This document shows positions 25,901 through 36,516 of a DNA stretch of 64,000 nucleotides, in pieces. How positions within the stretch are numbered: position 1 is the stretch's first letter; each line of letters opens with the position of its first letter. This DNA comes from Mesocentrotus franciscanus (lineage: Eukaryota; Echinodermata; Echinoidea; Camarodonta; Strongylocentrotidae): positions 13,969,699 to 14,033,698 of the forward strand of contig CP137683.1 in the NCBI GenBank assembly GCA_037976565.1, in the 5' to 3' direction. The translations under genes and the position numbers were made by a program. Under the pieces are notes generated by a model. That model did not search any database. It was not told where the DNA came from and saw only the letters and a list, made by a program, of their open reading frames with translations.

Positions 25901-27334
25901 TGACCGGTTTTACCATACTCATATCCCCCACTGGACTGTAGTGTTATAAAAACCGTTGGGAAAACGGTTTTTGAAATTTCTAATTCCAATCATCAATATC
26001 TTGATAATCAGTAAAAGTAAAAGTTGTGGGATTCCTGACTGACCTAAAGGTTTATAATTATGATTGCAGCATGAGCTAAATCCAGGATTTTGTTTAGAAT
26101 CTGAGACAAAGATACCCAATCCCTTTAATGGCTATTTTTAGAAACAGGCCTCTAATGCATAGCCAAAGACTGTACTTACCTGGGAAGATCTCTGGGTAAA
26201 CAAGACGTTCTGGACAGAGAGGATAACACTGATAATGAGTGGCTTCTAACCTATCAAATAAGACCAAGTAATAATTGTGTGATTGACAATGTAGAACACT
26301 TCAAATCATGTCTCAAAAGTTAACTATTTCAGAAAAAATGTGGAAATAATGACCTAATTCACGAAGCCTGTGCAATTGAATGTTTTTTTAAACAGAAATA
26401 TGGCACTATGTGAATCATCAGCATCACATTCATCCATTATAAACTGATTATGAATAATGTTGTCATTCAATGGCAATAGGCAATCCAACTTGTGTTTCAG
26501 TTGAATTATTGTGTGAACGCAGAAAAAACATGGAAACCGGTTGGTGAAAATTTGAAGCAAAATAGAAAGTCCAGGCAGTTCATGGAGCAATAAATGGGGG
26601 TCCTTAAGTGTTCAAGCTAGAGAACTAATTACTTATAAAATCAAAAAAGGAGTAATGATCATGATTGAGGATACATATGGTATGTACATTTTACAGAATC
26701 CTGTGCCACAGGAACCGTGTACCTACATAGAGACTCCGAAGAATTCATGATTTGCTGTGGATACGACAACATCAGCCTCAGAAAGTACTTGGTAGTAGCG
26801 CTCCTTACTTGGTACAAAGCCCCAGTTGACAATGTGATCTTTCAGTTTAAACTCTGCTTCTTCAAAGATAGCTGCATATAAAAAAAACAATAGACATTGT
26901 TGTAGGTCTCTGTCCTCACTTCGAAGAGAGCTCCATTATCGAGATACATGTATTGACTGCTTTTAAGGAGAATGGTTGAAACAACTTCCCCTGACCTTAG
27001 GAAATATCTAAGAAGAGTTCAGGAAAAGAGTTCGAAAACTAGAAAGGCAGTGTCGTCAAGTAACAGTTGGTTGACTATTCAATAATATGATAATCTTAAT
27101 TACAATCAACCACCTAGGTTTCAAATTATCAATGAAAATACACCTTACAACTTTATTTTCCACTGTCAAAGGATCTACATAAGAAACATAACATAATATC
27201 TACTGTATTGTGCCTCAAACTCACGTGGGATTTGCAGATAGCTTTCACCCAGTACTGAGAGATGGAAGTTACAGTCTTGATCACACAGTTGAAACAAGGT
27301 GGAGAAGAACTGCTCCGGATTCTTGTCGTGCTCC
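22990..27334 (-). CDS. GTDC1: GTDC1 exons 4-8 (C-terminal glycosyltransferase half)
   Basis: Exons 27334-27225, 26871-26727, 26250-26180, 24411-24320 and 23058-22990. They encode, in order, [71 protein letters not shown] and [19 protein letters not shown]. Each junction restores the frame and the expected family sequence. Exon 6 uses acceptor gatag (26251) rather than the nearer ttag, because only the former gives SMLEA. Confidence 0.9.
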
Positions 27335-29080
27335 CTATAAGTTTGAGTTGAGGAAGAAAGAAAGAAAAGAAGAGTTGTAGGAGAAGCACACCCTTGAAGG
27401 GCAATCCAACCTTTGTAATAATTTCATTTGTATGAAAGCAGAAAAATTAGAGGAACAAAGTGGCAAAGGTTTGAAATGAAATGGACCAATTATAAGAAAG
27501 TTATGACTGCTTGAAATATGACATCACTACCTTTATGCAAATTTCAAATTGGCAATTTGGTCGGTGAATTTTGACGTAGTCAAGGACAACTCTCCCATTT
27601 AGCATGAACAAAAAAAAAATTATTTCTGTTTTTTCTTGTAAGCGTCTACTCCCTTGGGGTAATACTCAAAATAAAATTATGGATAGCATATTGTCATAGG
27701 TTCTCTAAAAAAAAGGATGATCCTCCTAATATCCTAAGCCATACATTTTAGTAACATTTTAGTATTTTTTGGTGTTGGAACAAAAGGGAGAGTTGTGTGC
27801 CACTGCATCAAAGTGACATTAAGGAATATGTAATGTCCGGTCCAGTAACTCGAATTTTAGAAATTTAACGAGCCAGGCTAGACCGAGACTTTTGGTTGAG
27901 AGCTACAACACTTTATTGTGACCAATGGGTACTCAGTCTTACCATCTATGGGGCCAAAGAATGTGCAGTGGTCGAGTACTGCTTCCAATATCTTTTCCAT
28001 CCTCGTCTCCGCACTCATCAGCTCGTCTGTGACCTGTGCTACCATGGCAACAGCTACCTCCATCATGAGGATTAACTGAACTTGGGGGTCCTTTTGATAT
28101 CCTTTGACATACGCTGGCATGTTGTTTTACAATTGTCTTTGAAAACGGTAATGTATCACTGGTAACATTTTCATTACCATCTTCCTCCTCAGGGAAATTA
28201 GCAGGATCTTCAGTATTTATTACGTGTACCCTTGACACAAGTTCCATTTCTTTTGAATCCTGTGATGATCTTCCTCCTTCTGAAACTTCCACAGAGTGTA
28301 GAGATGAAACATGATTGTCCTGCTGGTCATCCAGTGAAATCCCATCTACTTCTGTCACCAGTCCTTCATTTAATTCCCCGTCCTCTATATGACTGCTTTC
28401 TGCTGAGGTTATCCTGGGTCTTGACTGAACCAAGCTATACCCATCTTCTACACAATTTGCTTTGTCTGCTGAGCTTGATAGGCCGACGTAGCCCTGACAA
28501 CAGTGATGCTGACATGTAGCCAGGGTGCAATCTGGTGACCTTGTGCTCTGGTCAGGGGTGTGATCTGAAGGATATCTGTGGTGGGCATTACGGCTAGGGG
28601 TTGTCTCAGAGGATTCGCCTGAAGGAGCAGTCCTGTCAGGTTCAGTTGAAGTATCGTGCAGAGTGGGAGGGAAATCAATGGGAAAGTACAGGACTTGGCA
28701 CTTTGGACGAATCCTCTCTGCAAGCTTCCTTGGTCGATTCGGCATGAGTTTCAAGAAGGATTCGATGGATTTCAGGAAACTCTCTTGGTTGTAACTCGAA
28801 TTGAACACAACAGCATCGGCAACTAAGCTGCCATTTAAAGAAAAGAAAGAAAATAAGTGAATATTACTACACTTCTGCAATTACTATTATTATTATCATT
28901 ATTACTTATATCATTATTATTGAATTGAACACAACAGCATCAGCAACTAAGCTGTCATTTAAAGAAAAGAAAGAAAATAAGTGAATATTACTACACTTCT
29001 GCAATTACTATTATTATTATTATTATTACTAATATCATTATTATTATTATTATTGTTGTTGTTATTATCATCATCATCAA

Positions 29081-29127
<47 letters not shown>

Positions 29128-31780
29128 ACATCAACATCATTATGATATAATTACCATGAAAGGATTTGGTTATAGCCGTACTGAAAGTCCCTGTCCTGCT
29201 GCTTCTGGACTGGATATACTAGTTGGTTCTCATGGAAGTACAGGACCTTTCTGATACCAGCCAGATCAGGCCTCAGGGCCACAAGCTCTGCAAGGTTCAG
29301 TACAGAGCTAGCAAACAAAACACTGGGTAGACAGAAGAGAAAATTAAAAAATCATTGATAGTGCAGTATTTTTTTTTTTCCAACTGTGAAGATGATAGTG
29401 ATTTGAAAGTTAGCAGGCCTTTGACTACCCTTTTCAGTGACAGTAGTTTAGCTCTTAGCAAGGCTCAGTAGAGACATGGCAAACAGGACACTGAATATTA
29501 ATTCATGAATAATAGAATATATAATTGTAACCGATGATGGTAAGGTTCATTATTATTATCAATAACTTGATTGGGGAGTTTTCAGTAAAGTTACAATTCA
29601 CATATGTATAAATCTCCAATCAGCCCACCCCATCTCCCCGAGAAAGTGAAACTAAAACAATTGGGAATTCTTATATTTTATGAAAAAGTAGACTTGTCTG
29701 ACCAAAAAATACAAGTAACCCAGCTTTCTTGTACTCTAAAAAGCATCCAAATCTAATAAAGAAAAAAACAATCATTGCTGTCATCTAGACCGACAAGATG
29801 CTCCGATAGGAAAAATACACTTTTTCACCCAATTCATGACCTACAAGATGCTCCAACAGGAAAAATACACTTTTCACCCAATTCATGACCTTATCCAACA
29901 TTGGATTTTTGGGGTTACTTTAAGTAGGCATCGAATATGGGGCAGATCCAGGGACTAAATGTACATACATCCATCCATCACCCCCCACAAACCTCTGCCC
30001 CGGCAGAGCAAAATCTGCCATATCTTAAGTACACGTTAAGTGTGAATACAAAATGTGCACCCCTCCCCAGAGAGTCCTGGGGGGTGATTCACTAACTGGG
30101 AATGATATCGTTCCTAAGAGCAATTTTTGAGATTGATTTCAATCCCAGCTTAAAATCGATTCTACCTGACTGGTTCACTAAATCGCTTTTAGGCTTGGAT
30201 CAATCCCAGCGTGAATAATCATGCGCGCATATGAATATTCATGCACGCGATCAATCCAACCAATCAACAGACTCAAATTTTGGTCACTGGGCATCAATCA
30301 ATCGCGCGGCCGATCGACATAACGATAATTAGCTAGCTATCGTCGCTTAATTTGTCAATGACGTTCATTTCTATGTTGATTAACTTGATTTCGTTCTAAC
30401 ATTAGAAGAAAACTGAGTGAAATTTCGCATAAGACAGAAAAAAAATCATTCATGACTGTTTCATGTAGCAGTGTGAGGATTAATACGATTTTCTGTGGGT
30501 ATAGTTTGTCTCTCTTTACGCTTGTTTCAAGTAAAATGCCGGATTTAACGTACGTAATGTACGTAAGTTAGACCTACCGTCCCCATGCAGCTAGCATGTA
30601 CTGTAGCAGCAGCAGTCTTGATGTAGAATCCTGGGTGGTATCTTGAAAGTGGCCAAACTTTAGTCTTTAGTGTTTTACATGTTGTTGGCACTAAGTTATG
30701 TCTTCCCTATCATAGTATTTATAAATCAAAACGATTCGATATATCACTTTAACAGTGACTAACAATATCTATCTTCCTCGTGTTTGCTCTAATTTAGCTT
30801 CAGTTTGACAGTTTTGTCTTTGACTTTGCCAGAAAGTGTTGCTAAGAGTATAAGAGTGATCACCATCACTCTTATACTCTTTTCACACTTGTTTTGCTTA
30901 ACCCCGTACTTTGCTTAGCACCGTACTATCCTTAACCCCGGAATAACTTTTTAGCTTTTCACACACGCTTTTTTTAGTCCTGTACTAAGCGCCTATCCCG
31001 AATAAGAAAATTCATGCTGTTCTCACTGCAATTTGTTAGCCCCGTACTAGCTGTATAGCGTGAATATTCATTAATTCGCTCCACTGCGTAGTACCGGACT
31101 ATTTTTCGTTTCTGTTCTCATTCATTTGCTTGGCACCACAATTGCGGAGTTAGCACCCAATTTGCAGGGTTAGCCCTGCTCTTTTGCAGGGCCAGCTAAC
31201 CCCGTACTATAGGTGGGGCTAGCACACTTTGGTAAATACGTGTCTGAACAGATAGTGGAATAAGCTTAACCCCGGACTATAGGTGGGGCTAAGACCCCCC
31301 TTTAACCCCACCTATAGTCCAGGGTTAAGCAAAATTTTGCCAGTGTGAAAACAGTATTAGCCTTAATAGCCACTTTAATGCTAGCATTAATCCCAAATGC
31401 CTTAGTGAATCAGTTCCTAAAAGCGATATTGCTCTTCGGAGTGATATTGAGCCTAAGAGCGATTTTATCTCATTTGGGATCGATTTTAGCTGTTAGTGAA
31501 TCATCCCCCAGGATTCACCAACGAGAGTGTAAAACTGAATTAGTCTATGATGAGATGAAATCTACATGTACCTGAAGCTGTGATCGTAGGGTATTTGGCA
31601 GGAGAAGTAGAGGGCGGATGTCCTAGCTCTCCAGTGCCACTTAGAAGCAGGCAAGGTGAACAAGGTGCATCCTGGTACACTGTCGTGTAGGAGATCGATG
31701 AGCTGACGATGAGAGCCACCATAGAATGGTTCCAAGAGCAACACTCCTTGACAAACAGGTCCTTCAGAAACTTCGGCCAT
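22990..31780 (-). CDS. GTDC1: GTDC1/QTMAN, tRNA-queuosine mannosyltransferase
   Basis: Eight - strand exons join to 1749 nt, 582 aa: 31780-31572, 29322-29155, 28827-27943, 27334-27225, 26871-26727, 26250-26180, 24411-24320, 23058-22990 (TGA). I recognise the family from EPFYGGSH (17-24), KWHWRAR (47-53), FHENQLVYP (99-107), [14 protein letters not shown] (166-179), ILWPHRWEHD (415-424), and [11 protein letters not shown] (499-509), which carries the retained glutamates of GT4 glycosyltransferases. Known role: GTDC1 transfers mannose from GDP-mannose to queuosine at the wobble base of tRNA-Asp. The region of about 230 residues between the two Rossmann-like halves (180-412) is longer than in the human protein (458 aa) and rich in Ser, Asp and Glu, probably disordered. 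The start ATG lies in CAGCCATGG. A pyrimidine tract and AG just upstream suggest a separate 5' UTR exon. Introns are loaded with repeats. Confidence 0.93.
24079..24262. repeat. 39-bp minisatellite in GTDC1 intron 7
   Basis: About five diverged head-to-tail units of agtcataatttctaaagtta followed by ccttgtgacctaattga. It ends some 60 bp from exon 7, on the downstream (intron) side. Confidence 0.75.
24560..24946 (+). mobile_element. LINE ORF1-like fragment, antisense in a GTDC1 intron
   Basis: The + strand frame encodes a heptad-like region ([20 protein letters not shown]) followed by [15 protein letters not shown] and RDVARSNRI. This resembles the coiled coil plus RRM-like segment of L1/CR1-type ORF1 proteins (the usual form is YSRRxNLRxxGIPE). 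The frame is open to 24946. It overlaps GTDC1 exon 7 only as an ORF, not as the element. Confidence 0.6.
25150..25425 (+). mobile_element. tRNA-derived SINE
   Basis: The segment contains B-box ggttcgattcc (25184-25194), then tgtcctttggcacaa, aggtaaatgggtaccttgcaggaa and a tail with caagcgctatacaag followed by imperfect ATT repeats. This is the usual body of echinoderm tRNA-type SINEs. It lies in GTDC1 intron 6. Confidence 0.6.
25755..26128. mobile_element. MITE-like repeat family 1, copy 1
   Basis: Starts ttaaaggcatcgtttaacaa-like and ends near ccctttaa. It is closely similar along its length to 31945-32331 in the same orientation. No coding sequence. It lies in GTDC1 intron 6, just downstream of exon 6. 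Confidence 0.65.
27385..27640. mobile_element. MITE-like repeat family 2, copy 1 (truncated)
   Basis: Begins gaagggcaatccaaccttt and matches the left part of the copies at 42659 and 49403 (shared tatgaaagcagaaaaa, tcaaattgg, caactctccca). The right inverted-repeat end is not seen. It lies in GTDC1 intron 3. Confidence 0.6.
27943..28827 (-). CDS. GTDC1: GTDC1 exon 3 (end of N-domain plus long linker)
   Basis: This 885-nt exon runs from acceptor ggcag (28828) to donor gtaaga. It begins [10 protein letters not shown], ends HILWPHRW, and in between encodes the poorly conserved linker with Ser, Pro and acidic stretches. Its first bases and acceptor are duplicated upstream at 28921-28970. Confidence 0.9.
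28921..29030 (-). repeat. Duplicated acceptor and start of GTDC1 exon 3
   Basis: About 124 bp upstream (in gene sense) of the true acceptor, the complement repeats its polypyrimidine stretch, a gacag acceptor and the codons for [10 protein letters not shown], then runs into an AAT repeat. It differs from the original by about two bases in the first 45. It is a pseudo-exon start within intron 2. Confidence 0.8.
29050..29148. repeat. ATC/ATT microsatellite next to GTDC1 exon 2 donor
   Basis: A tract of atcatc with some aac and att units, about 95 bp. It ends a few bases from the exon 2 donor (29154) and so forms the first part of intron 2 on the - strand. Confidence 0.8.
30075..31513. mobile_element. 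1.44-kb terminal-inverted-repeat element, GTDC1 intron 1
   Basis: The left end tcctggggggtgattcacta matches the complement of the right end with one difference. Similarity continues inward imperfectly (ttcctaagagcaat against agagcgatttta and related motifs). There is no transposase frame, so it is non-autonomous. No clear target-site duplication was found. Confidence 0.65.
30878..31354. mobile_element. Second inverted-repeat element nested inside the first
   Basis: Left ttttcacacttgttttgctt and right aagcaaaattttgccagtgt face each other. Inside, motifs such as taaccccgtact and the palindromic ccggactataggtgggg recur on both strands. A small perfect palindrome (gagtataagagtgat against its complement, about 30846-30880) abuts the left end. 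Confidence 0.55.
31572..31780 (-). CDS. GTDC1: GTDC1 exon 1 (start codon, DUF3524 N-terminus)
   Basis: ATG at 31780-31778, donor gtacat after 31572. It encodes residues 1-69 plus part of 70, including [15 protein letters not shown] and [14 protein letters not shown], the most conserved block of the family's N-terminal domain. Only 58 bp separate it from the right end of the 1.4-kb inverted-repeat element in intron 1. Confidence 0.9.
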
Positions 31781-31944
31781 GGCTGTTCAATATATGACCT
31801 TTTGAATGGGAATAATGACAATGACAAAGAGAAAGATGGTAGATGGTACAATCACCTCTAATATATTAAACCTACATGTAAAATTACAAAATTATTTGAA
31901 AATAACCTTATGCTTGTACCCCTGCATAGCTTTATGTAGCCTTA

Positions 31945-32331
31945 AAGGCATCGTTTAACAATGTTAAATCTGAGATGCATGATCCTACGTGTTATCAATG
32001 TCTGTGATATGGTGTATTATTGAAGCCCTAAAAAAATTGCGCTTCAAAATGATCATGAATTGCCTCAAAAAAGTAAAAATCTTTGAGTGACCAGTTTTAC
32101 CATATTCTTTTTTTTTCCCCATAGACTATAGTGTTATGAAAACCGTTAGGAAAACGAAAAGTGAAATTTCGATTTCCAATCATAAATATCTTGATAATCA
32201 GACAGGCGATCGGCTTGTAAAAGTCATGGGATTCCTGATTGACCTAAATGTTTTTAATTATGATTGCAGCATGAGCTAAATCCAGGATTTTGTTTCAGAA
32301 TCTGAGGCAGTGTTACCGAGTCACTTTAAAG
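31945..32331. mobile_element. MITE-like repeat family 1, copy 2
   Basis: Same family as 25755-26128: ggcatcgtttaacaatgtta at the left and tgagctaaatccaggatttt near the right, ending actttaa. It lies about 165 bp upstream of the GTDC1 start codon on the promoter side. Confidence 0.65.
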
Positions 32332-32736
32332 GTACTGTAACGAAATCGTTATTTACATTACCTAGCCTTTAGAGGGCGTTAGTTATTGTAATTGTTTATT
32401 GTTATTGTAGATGTCGCTATGGTTACGTCGCGCACTGCGATGCGCGTACGTGGGGTTAATCTTGTGGGGAGTTGGTGTTGAGCGGCGGAAGAAGGAAGTT
32501 GTGCCTTAATTTGTTTGGAAGTTCAGATTATTAAAGTTCTTGGAAACATTACTTGATCTGTAAGTGCATATTATTTCCTGTGTTGGTAACTTAATTTAGT
32601 TAAGTGATTGTAAGCTGATCTGAGAGTGTCTGTTGCACAATATATTTTTGTGAGAACGTCGAGTACAGAGAAAGAGCGGGTTCTGACTGAAGAAGTGACG
32701 CTACCCAGAGAGTGAGAGACCCGTTGCTTACAGTAC
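32332..32736. mobile_element. Solo LTR with GTAC target-site duplication
   Basis: The body 32336-32732 (397 bp) starts TGTAACG and ends CTTACA, with GTAC immediately on each side. It contains attaaagttcttggaaac, a likely poly(A) signal region. No internal retrotransposon sequence or second LTR is present. The flanks join into a repeat whose uninterrupted relative is at 42470-42665 on the other strand. Probably Ty3/Gypsy-type; the class is not proven. Confidence 0.6.
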
Positions 32737-32865
32737 TATGTCCCATTTGCAGGCCCAAAAAATGAAAAGGTTAAATTCCACCAGTATTTGAAAGATAATA
32801 CTAATTTAGAACTTCCCTCAAAACGAAAGGGCTTGAAATTGTCTTTTTGTGGGAAAATAACTAGA

Positions 32866-34491
32866 GTAGAGGAGGGAGTTTTCGGCCACTTAAGGCAAAA
32901 TCCTATTTTTTTACTCTTTACTTCCTATTTATTATTTTTTCTGTTCAAATCATGAGGCCAATACTATTATTATTCAAACAAAAAAAGAATCCCAGAAAAA
33001 AATCATGAACTGCCATGGCAATATTGATTTTCATTTTCACTGTTTCGGCGGTAGTTTTCGGCCTAGTGAGGCAGTTTTCGCCGCATGTACAAAGTCAAAG
33101 GGAGCACGCGTGCGTTCGCCCGCTGATCTATAGCGCGTGCGGCCAGAGCACGTAATCCCCCGCATGGCCGAAAACTACACCTGCGGGTGCCGTGATCAGA
33201 AATTGGAATCTAAACTATACAGAGATACGGCGCTATAGTATAGTATCCGACTGATAGGATAAAATACATGCGGTGAGAAACATTTGAGCTTGCGATGATC
33301 AAAAAATCTGACTCGTAATCTGAAAAATACTTGAAATACAGCTCATTTTATGGGACCCATATTCCTTACAGACACGCGTAAGATATTCCATTTTTCAGAT
33401 TCGGGTAGCGGGCCCTGATTACATCGCTAAAATGTGATATTTAAGGATACATTTTCCATTGCAAATGTGGTTCTCCAGTGACTCTGCCATGTTATTGTAT
33501 GTGTGTGATATCTGATATGCTGTTTAGACAGAAATAACCGTCTGGTATGGGTCATTCTTTAATAAAACTGACATTTGTTGACATTCCCCATACACAGACG
33601 GTACCCCATACGGCTCACACCACGGGGAGAGATTGAGCCGATTGTGGCCCTTTGGTCCCAAAAACTTTCTCCCACGATTTTCTTTATTTAGATCTAATTT
33701 TCTGATTTATAAATCAGATACAAAAACACTATGTCTATTTTTCTCCTATGTACAGTTATCAATTTTTTTATGACTTATTTCTAAATGCGAAATTTACAGA
33801 CTTACGTATATGACTTACGTATGTATATGAGTTATCCAATTTTTATCTCAGAACCAAGGAAACGGTACGTTCATGCATTCGAACTGGTAATCTATGACAT
33901 GACCCGCCCGATATATTTCCGGGTCAACCGACCAAAACAAGCCCAATGGCCAATCAGAGCACGTGTTTGATATTGGGCTTATGAATATTCAAACATCACC
34001 GGCTCAAGCCGGGCTGACTCATACGTAGCTATTGGACGTTCGAAAAGAAAAAATGAATATTCATCAACTTAAACCAAGATGGCTGACAACAAATCTTGTT
34101 GACTACAAGACTTTCTCGGATTAATCATTAATATAGGATCTAAATGAGCAAGCTATCGTAAGTCAAAGTATATATTTCCGGTTATTTCTTATGGCTATTT
34201 AGATTCAGTGTAATATTGCAGCCAAAGTGGATATATGAAGACGTAAAGAGTGAAAACTCGTTGCATATCTCATTCATCGTGGTCCGGCGAACCGAACCAT
34301 TCGTTCCCCACACTACCCCATTGACGTACTTCAGTCTATGTATAGAGGCGGTCAGAGGAGCCAGATGCAATCTCAGCGGAACAACCGTCGATATCAGAGA
34401 CTGAAGCTTTCGGTCTATATGCTGTTATGCAATGTATTTTAAAGGATTTTACCATGCATCCAACGGACCGGCCGAAAACTGCCTCCTCTAC
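32866..34491. mobile_element. TIR element with TTTTCGGCC ends
   Basis: gtagaggagggagttttcgg at the left faces ccgaaaactgcctcctctac at the right (one mismatch), 1.6 kb apart. The motif ttttcggcc recurs inside (about 33053). No transposase is seen. It is inserted in the same older repeat that carries the solo LTR. Confidence 0.55.
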
Positions 34492-35395
34492 GATCTACTC
34501 TATCATCTTAGACAGAAATAACCGTCTGGTATGGGTCATTCTTTAATAAAACTGACATTTGTTGACATTCCCCATACACAGACGGTAACCAATACGGCTC
34601 GCAACGGGGGGAGAGATTGAGCCGATTGTGCAGCACTTGTTACCCGAAACTTTCTCCCACGATTTTCCTTATTTAGATCTAATTTTCTGATTTATAAATC
34701 AGATACAAAAATACTATGTCTATTTTTCTCCTATGTACAGTTATCAATTTTTAATGAATTATTTCTAAATGCAAAATTTACGGACTTACGTATATGAATT
34801 ATCCAATTTTTATCTCAGAACCAAGGAAACGGTACGTTCATGCATTCGAACTGGTAATCTATGACATGACCCGCCCGATATATTTCGGGTCAACCGACCA
34901 AAACAAGCCCAATGGCCAATCAGAGCACGTGTTTGATATTGGGCTTATGAATATTCAAACATCACCGGCTCAAGCCGGGCTGACTCATACGTAGCTATTG
35001 GACGTTCGAAAGAAAAAATGAATATTCATCAACTTAAACCAAGATGGCTGACAACAAATCTTGTTGACTACAAGACTTTCTCGGATTAATCATTAATATA
35101 GGATCTAAATGAGCAAGCTATCGTAAGTCAAAGTAGATATTTCTGTGTTATTTTTCATCTTAATTAATATTCAGTGTAATATTGCAGCCAAAGTGGATAT
35201 ATGAAGACGTAAAGAGTGAAAAATCTCGCATATCTCATTCATCGCGGTCCGGCCGAACCGAACCATTCGTTCCGCACACTACTGCATACGCCGTACTTCA
35301 GTCTATGTATAGAGGCGGTCAGAGGAGCCAGATGCAATCTCAGCGGAACAACCGTCGATATCAGAGACTGAAGCTTTCGGTCTACTATCATCTAT
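33524..35395. repeat. 984-bp tandem duplication
   Basis: The segment beginning ttagacagaaataaccgtct at 33524 is repeated at 34508. The copies stay alignable to about 34430 and 35395 (gacggta, cggtacgttcatgcattcga, aaccaagatggctgacaaca, ctgaagctttcggtcta). Both hold the same short open frames with scattered frameshifts, so no gene is called. Confidence 0.8.
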
Positions 35396-35467
35396 GCTTT
35401 GCTGGAGTGACTTTTTTATACTACTAGGTCTAGATCTAGACCTACTATTAATAAGGCGCGCGTATGG

Positions 35468-35512
35468 AATTTAGCGAACTCCCTGCGCGCGCTCCTTTTT
35501 GCACTAATCGTG
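35468..35512. repeat. Short GC-rich repeat with inverted relative at 43930-43973
   Basis: aatttagcgaactccctgcg and the following ctcctttttgcactaatcg match the complement of the 43.9-kb site closely. It is probably the end of a dispersed element; the rest was not recognised. Confidence 0.45.
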
Positions 35513-35962
35513 TAGTTTGGGCCGTGGATAGAGACTGCCGACATGAGAAGACTTCCGAATTCCGAGTTTGCTCGAGCTCGCGAAGTGTGACTGTGGGATT
35601 CCGGAAAGAAGTCCAGCACTAAAGTCGGTTAGTGGGACAACGTACTGACGATACAGTGGCATCGCATATTCGCATCGCCACCCTTAAAACAATAAAACCG
35701 CAAATGGATTATTCAAGATAGATCTAAAATTGATAAGTTTATGTTTTTCTCTATTCTGAAAACCTGTGACAATTAATTTACATGTTCAATTAAGATTTCT
35801 TACTAATTGTTACCGTCGATATCCACCAACTTCTCTCTCTTCGTCCTGAGCAGCCGATGATATAATCCATGACACTCCAGATGGCGCTATAACAAAGACA
35901 CCGCTAGAGTACCTACATAAAGAGACACCGCCAGTGCCATCGAGTTGGAGCCCTCTGAGAAT

Positions 35963-36190
35963 ACTTCAAGATTCAAGATTCAAGATTCAAGATAATTTAT
36001 TGTCTGATTTAAAAAATACAGAAATTCGTCCTCCACTGGCGAGTGACATACATATACAAGCAACATAAACAATATATACATTCGAAGATACAACAATAAT
36101 AAATATAACAACAATAGCAATAACATGACTGACATAATATTAAAATTTAAAAACTGGCATAAAAATTGAATCTCGACAATGCACAGAATG
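35963..36190 (-). mobile_element. LINE 3' tail, - strand
   Basis: The - strand ends in caataaattatcttgaatct with TTGAATC units repeated about four times, a typical simple-repeat tail of non-LTR retrotransposons. No coding sequence remains. Confidence 0.45.
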
Positions 36191-36344
36191 CATAAAATAG
36201 ATGAAATAAATGTAAAAGTGCTCTGAACATTCATCCCTTCTCTCCCAGAAATAGAGAATGAGGAAAAAATAGAGACAAGAACAAATGAGAGAGAGAGAGA
36301 GAGAGAAAGAGATATATATATATATATAAAAAGGTATCCCATAA

Positions 36345-36516
36345 TAAAGGTTGCTGAGGATTATATATTACCTGACTTTCAAAACCTAAACGATGATGAG
36401 AAATTTAAACTAATGATGTCCAATGACGAAACCGACATAAATGCAATAATAATAGTTGGAATAAGCGAAATGTACGACAAACGAATAGAACTACTGAAAA
36501 ATAATAAATCAACATA
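36345..36516 (+). mobile_element. LINE ORF2 C-terminal remnant, + strand
   Basis: The + strand reads LPDFQNLNDDEKFKLMMSND and then ends RIELLKNNKST before a stop. This is the pattern of the last residues of CR1/Jockey-type polyproteins (LxxDEKFxxLMSND). A possible 3' end with TTGAAT repeats lies at 37600-37640. Confidence 0.5.

Noticed and set aside
35416..35619. GC-rich segment with a 67-codon - strand frame
   Set aside because: No homology recognised; part of it matches a dispersed repeat at 43930-43973.
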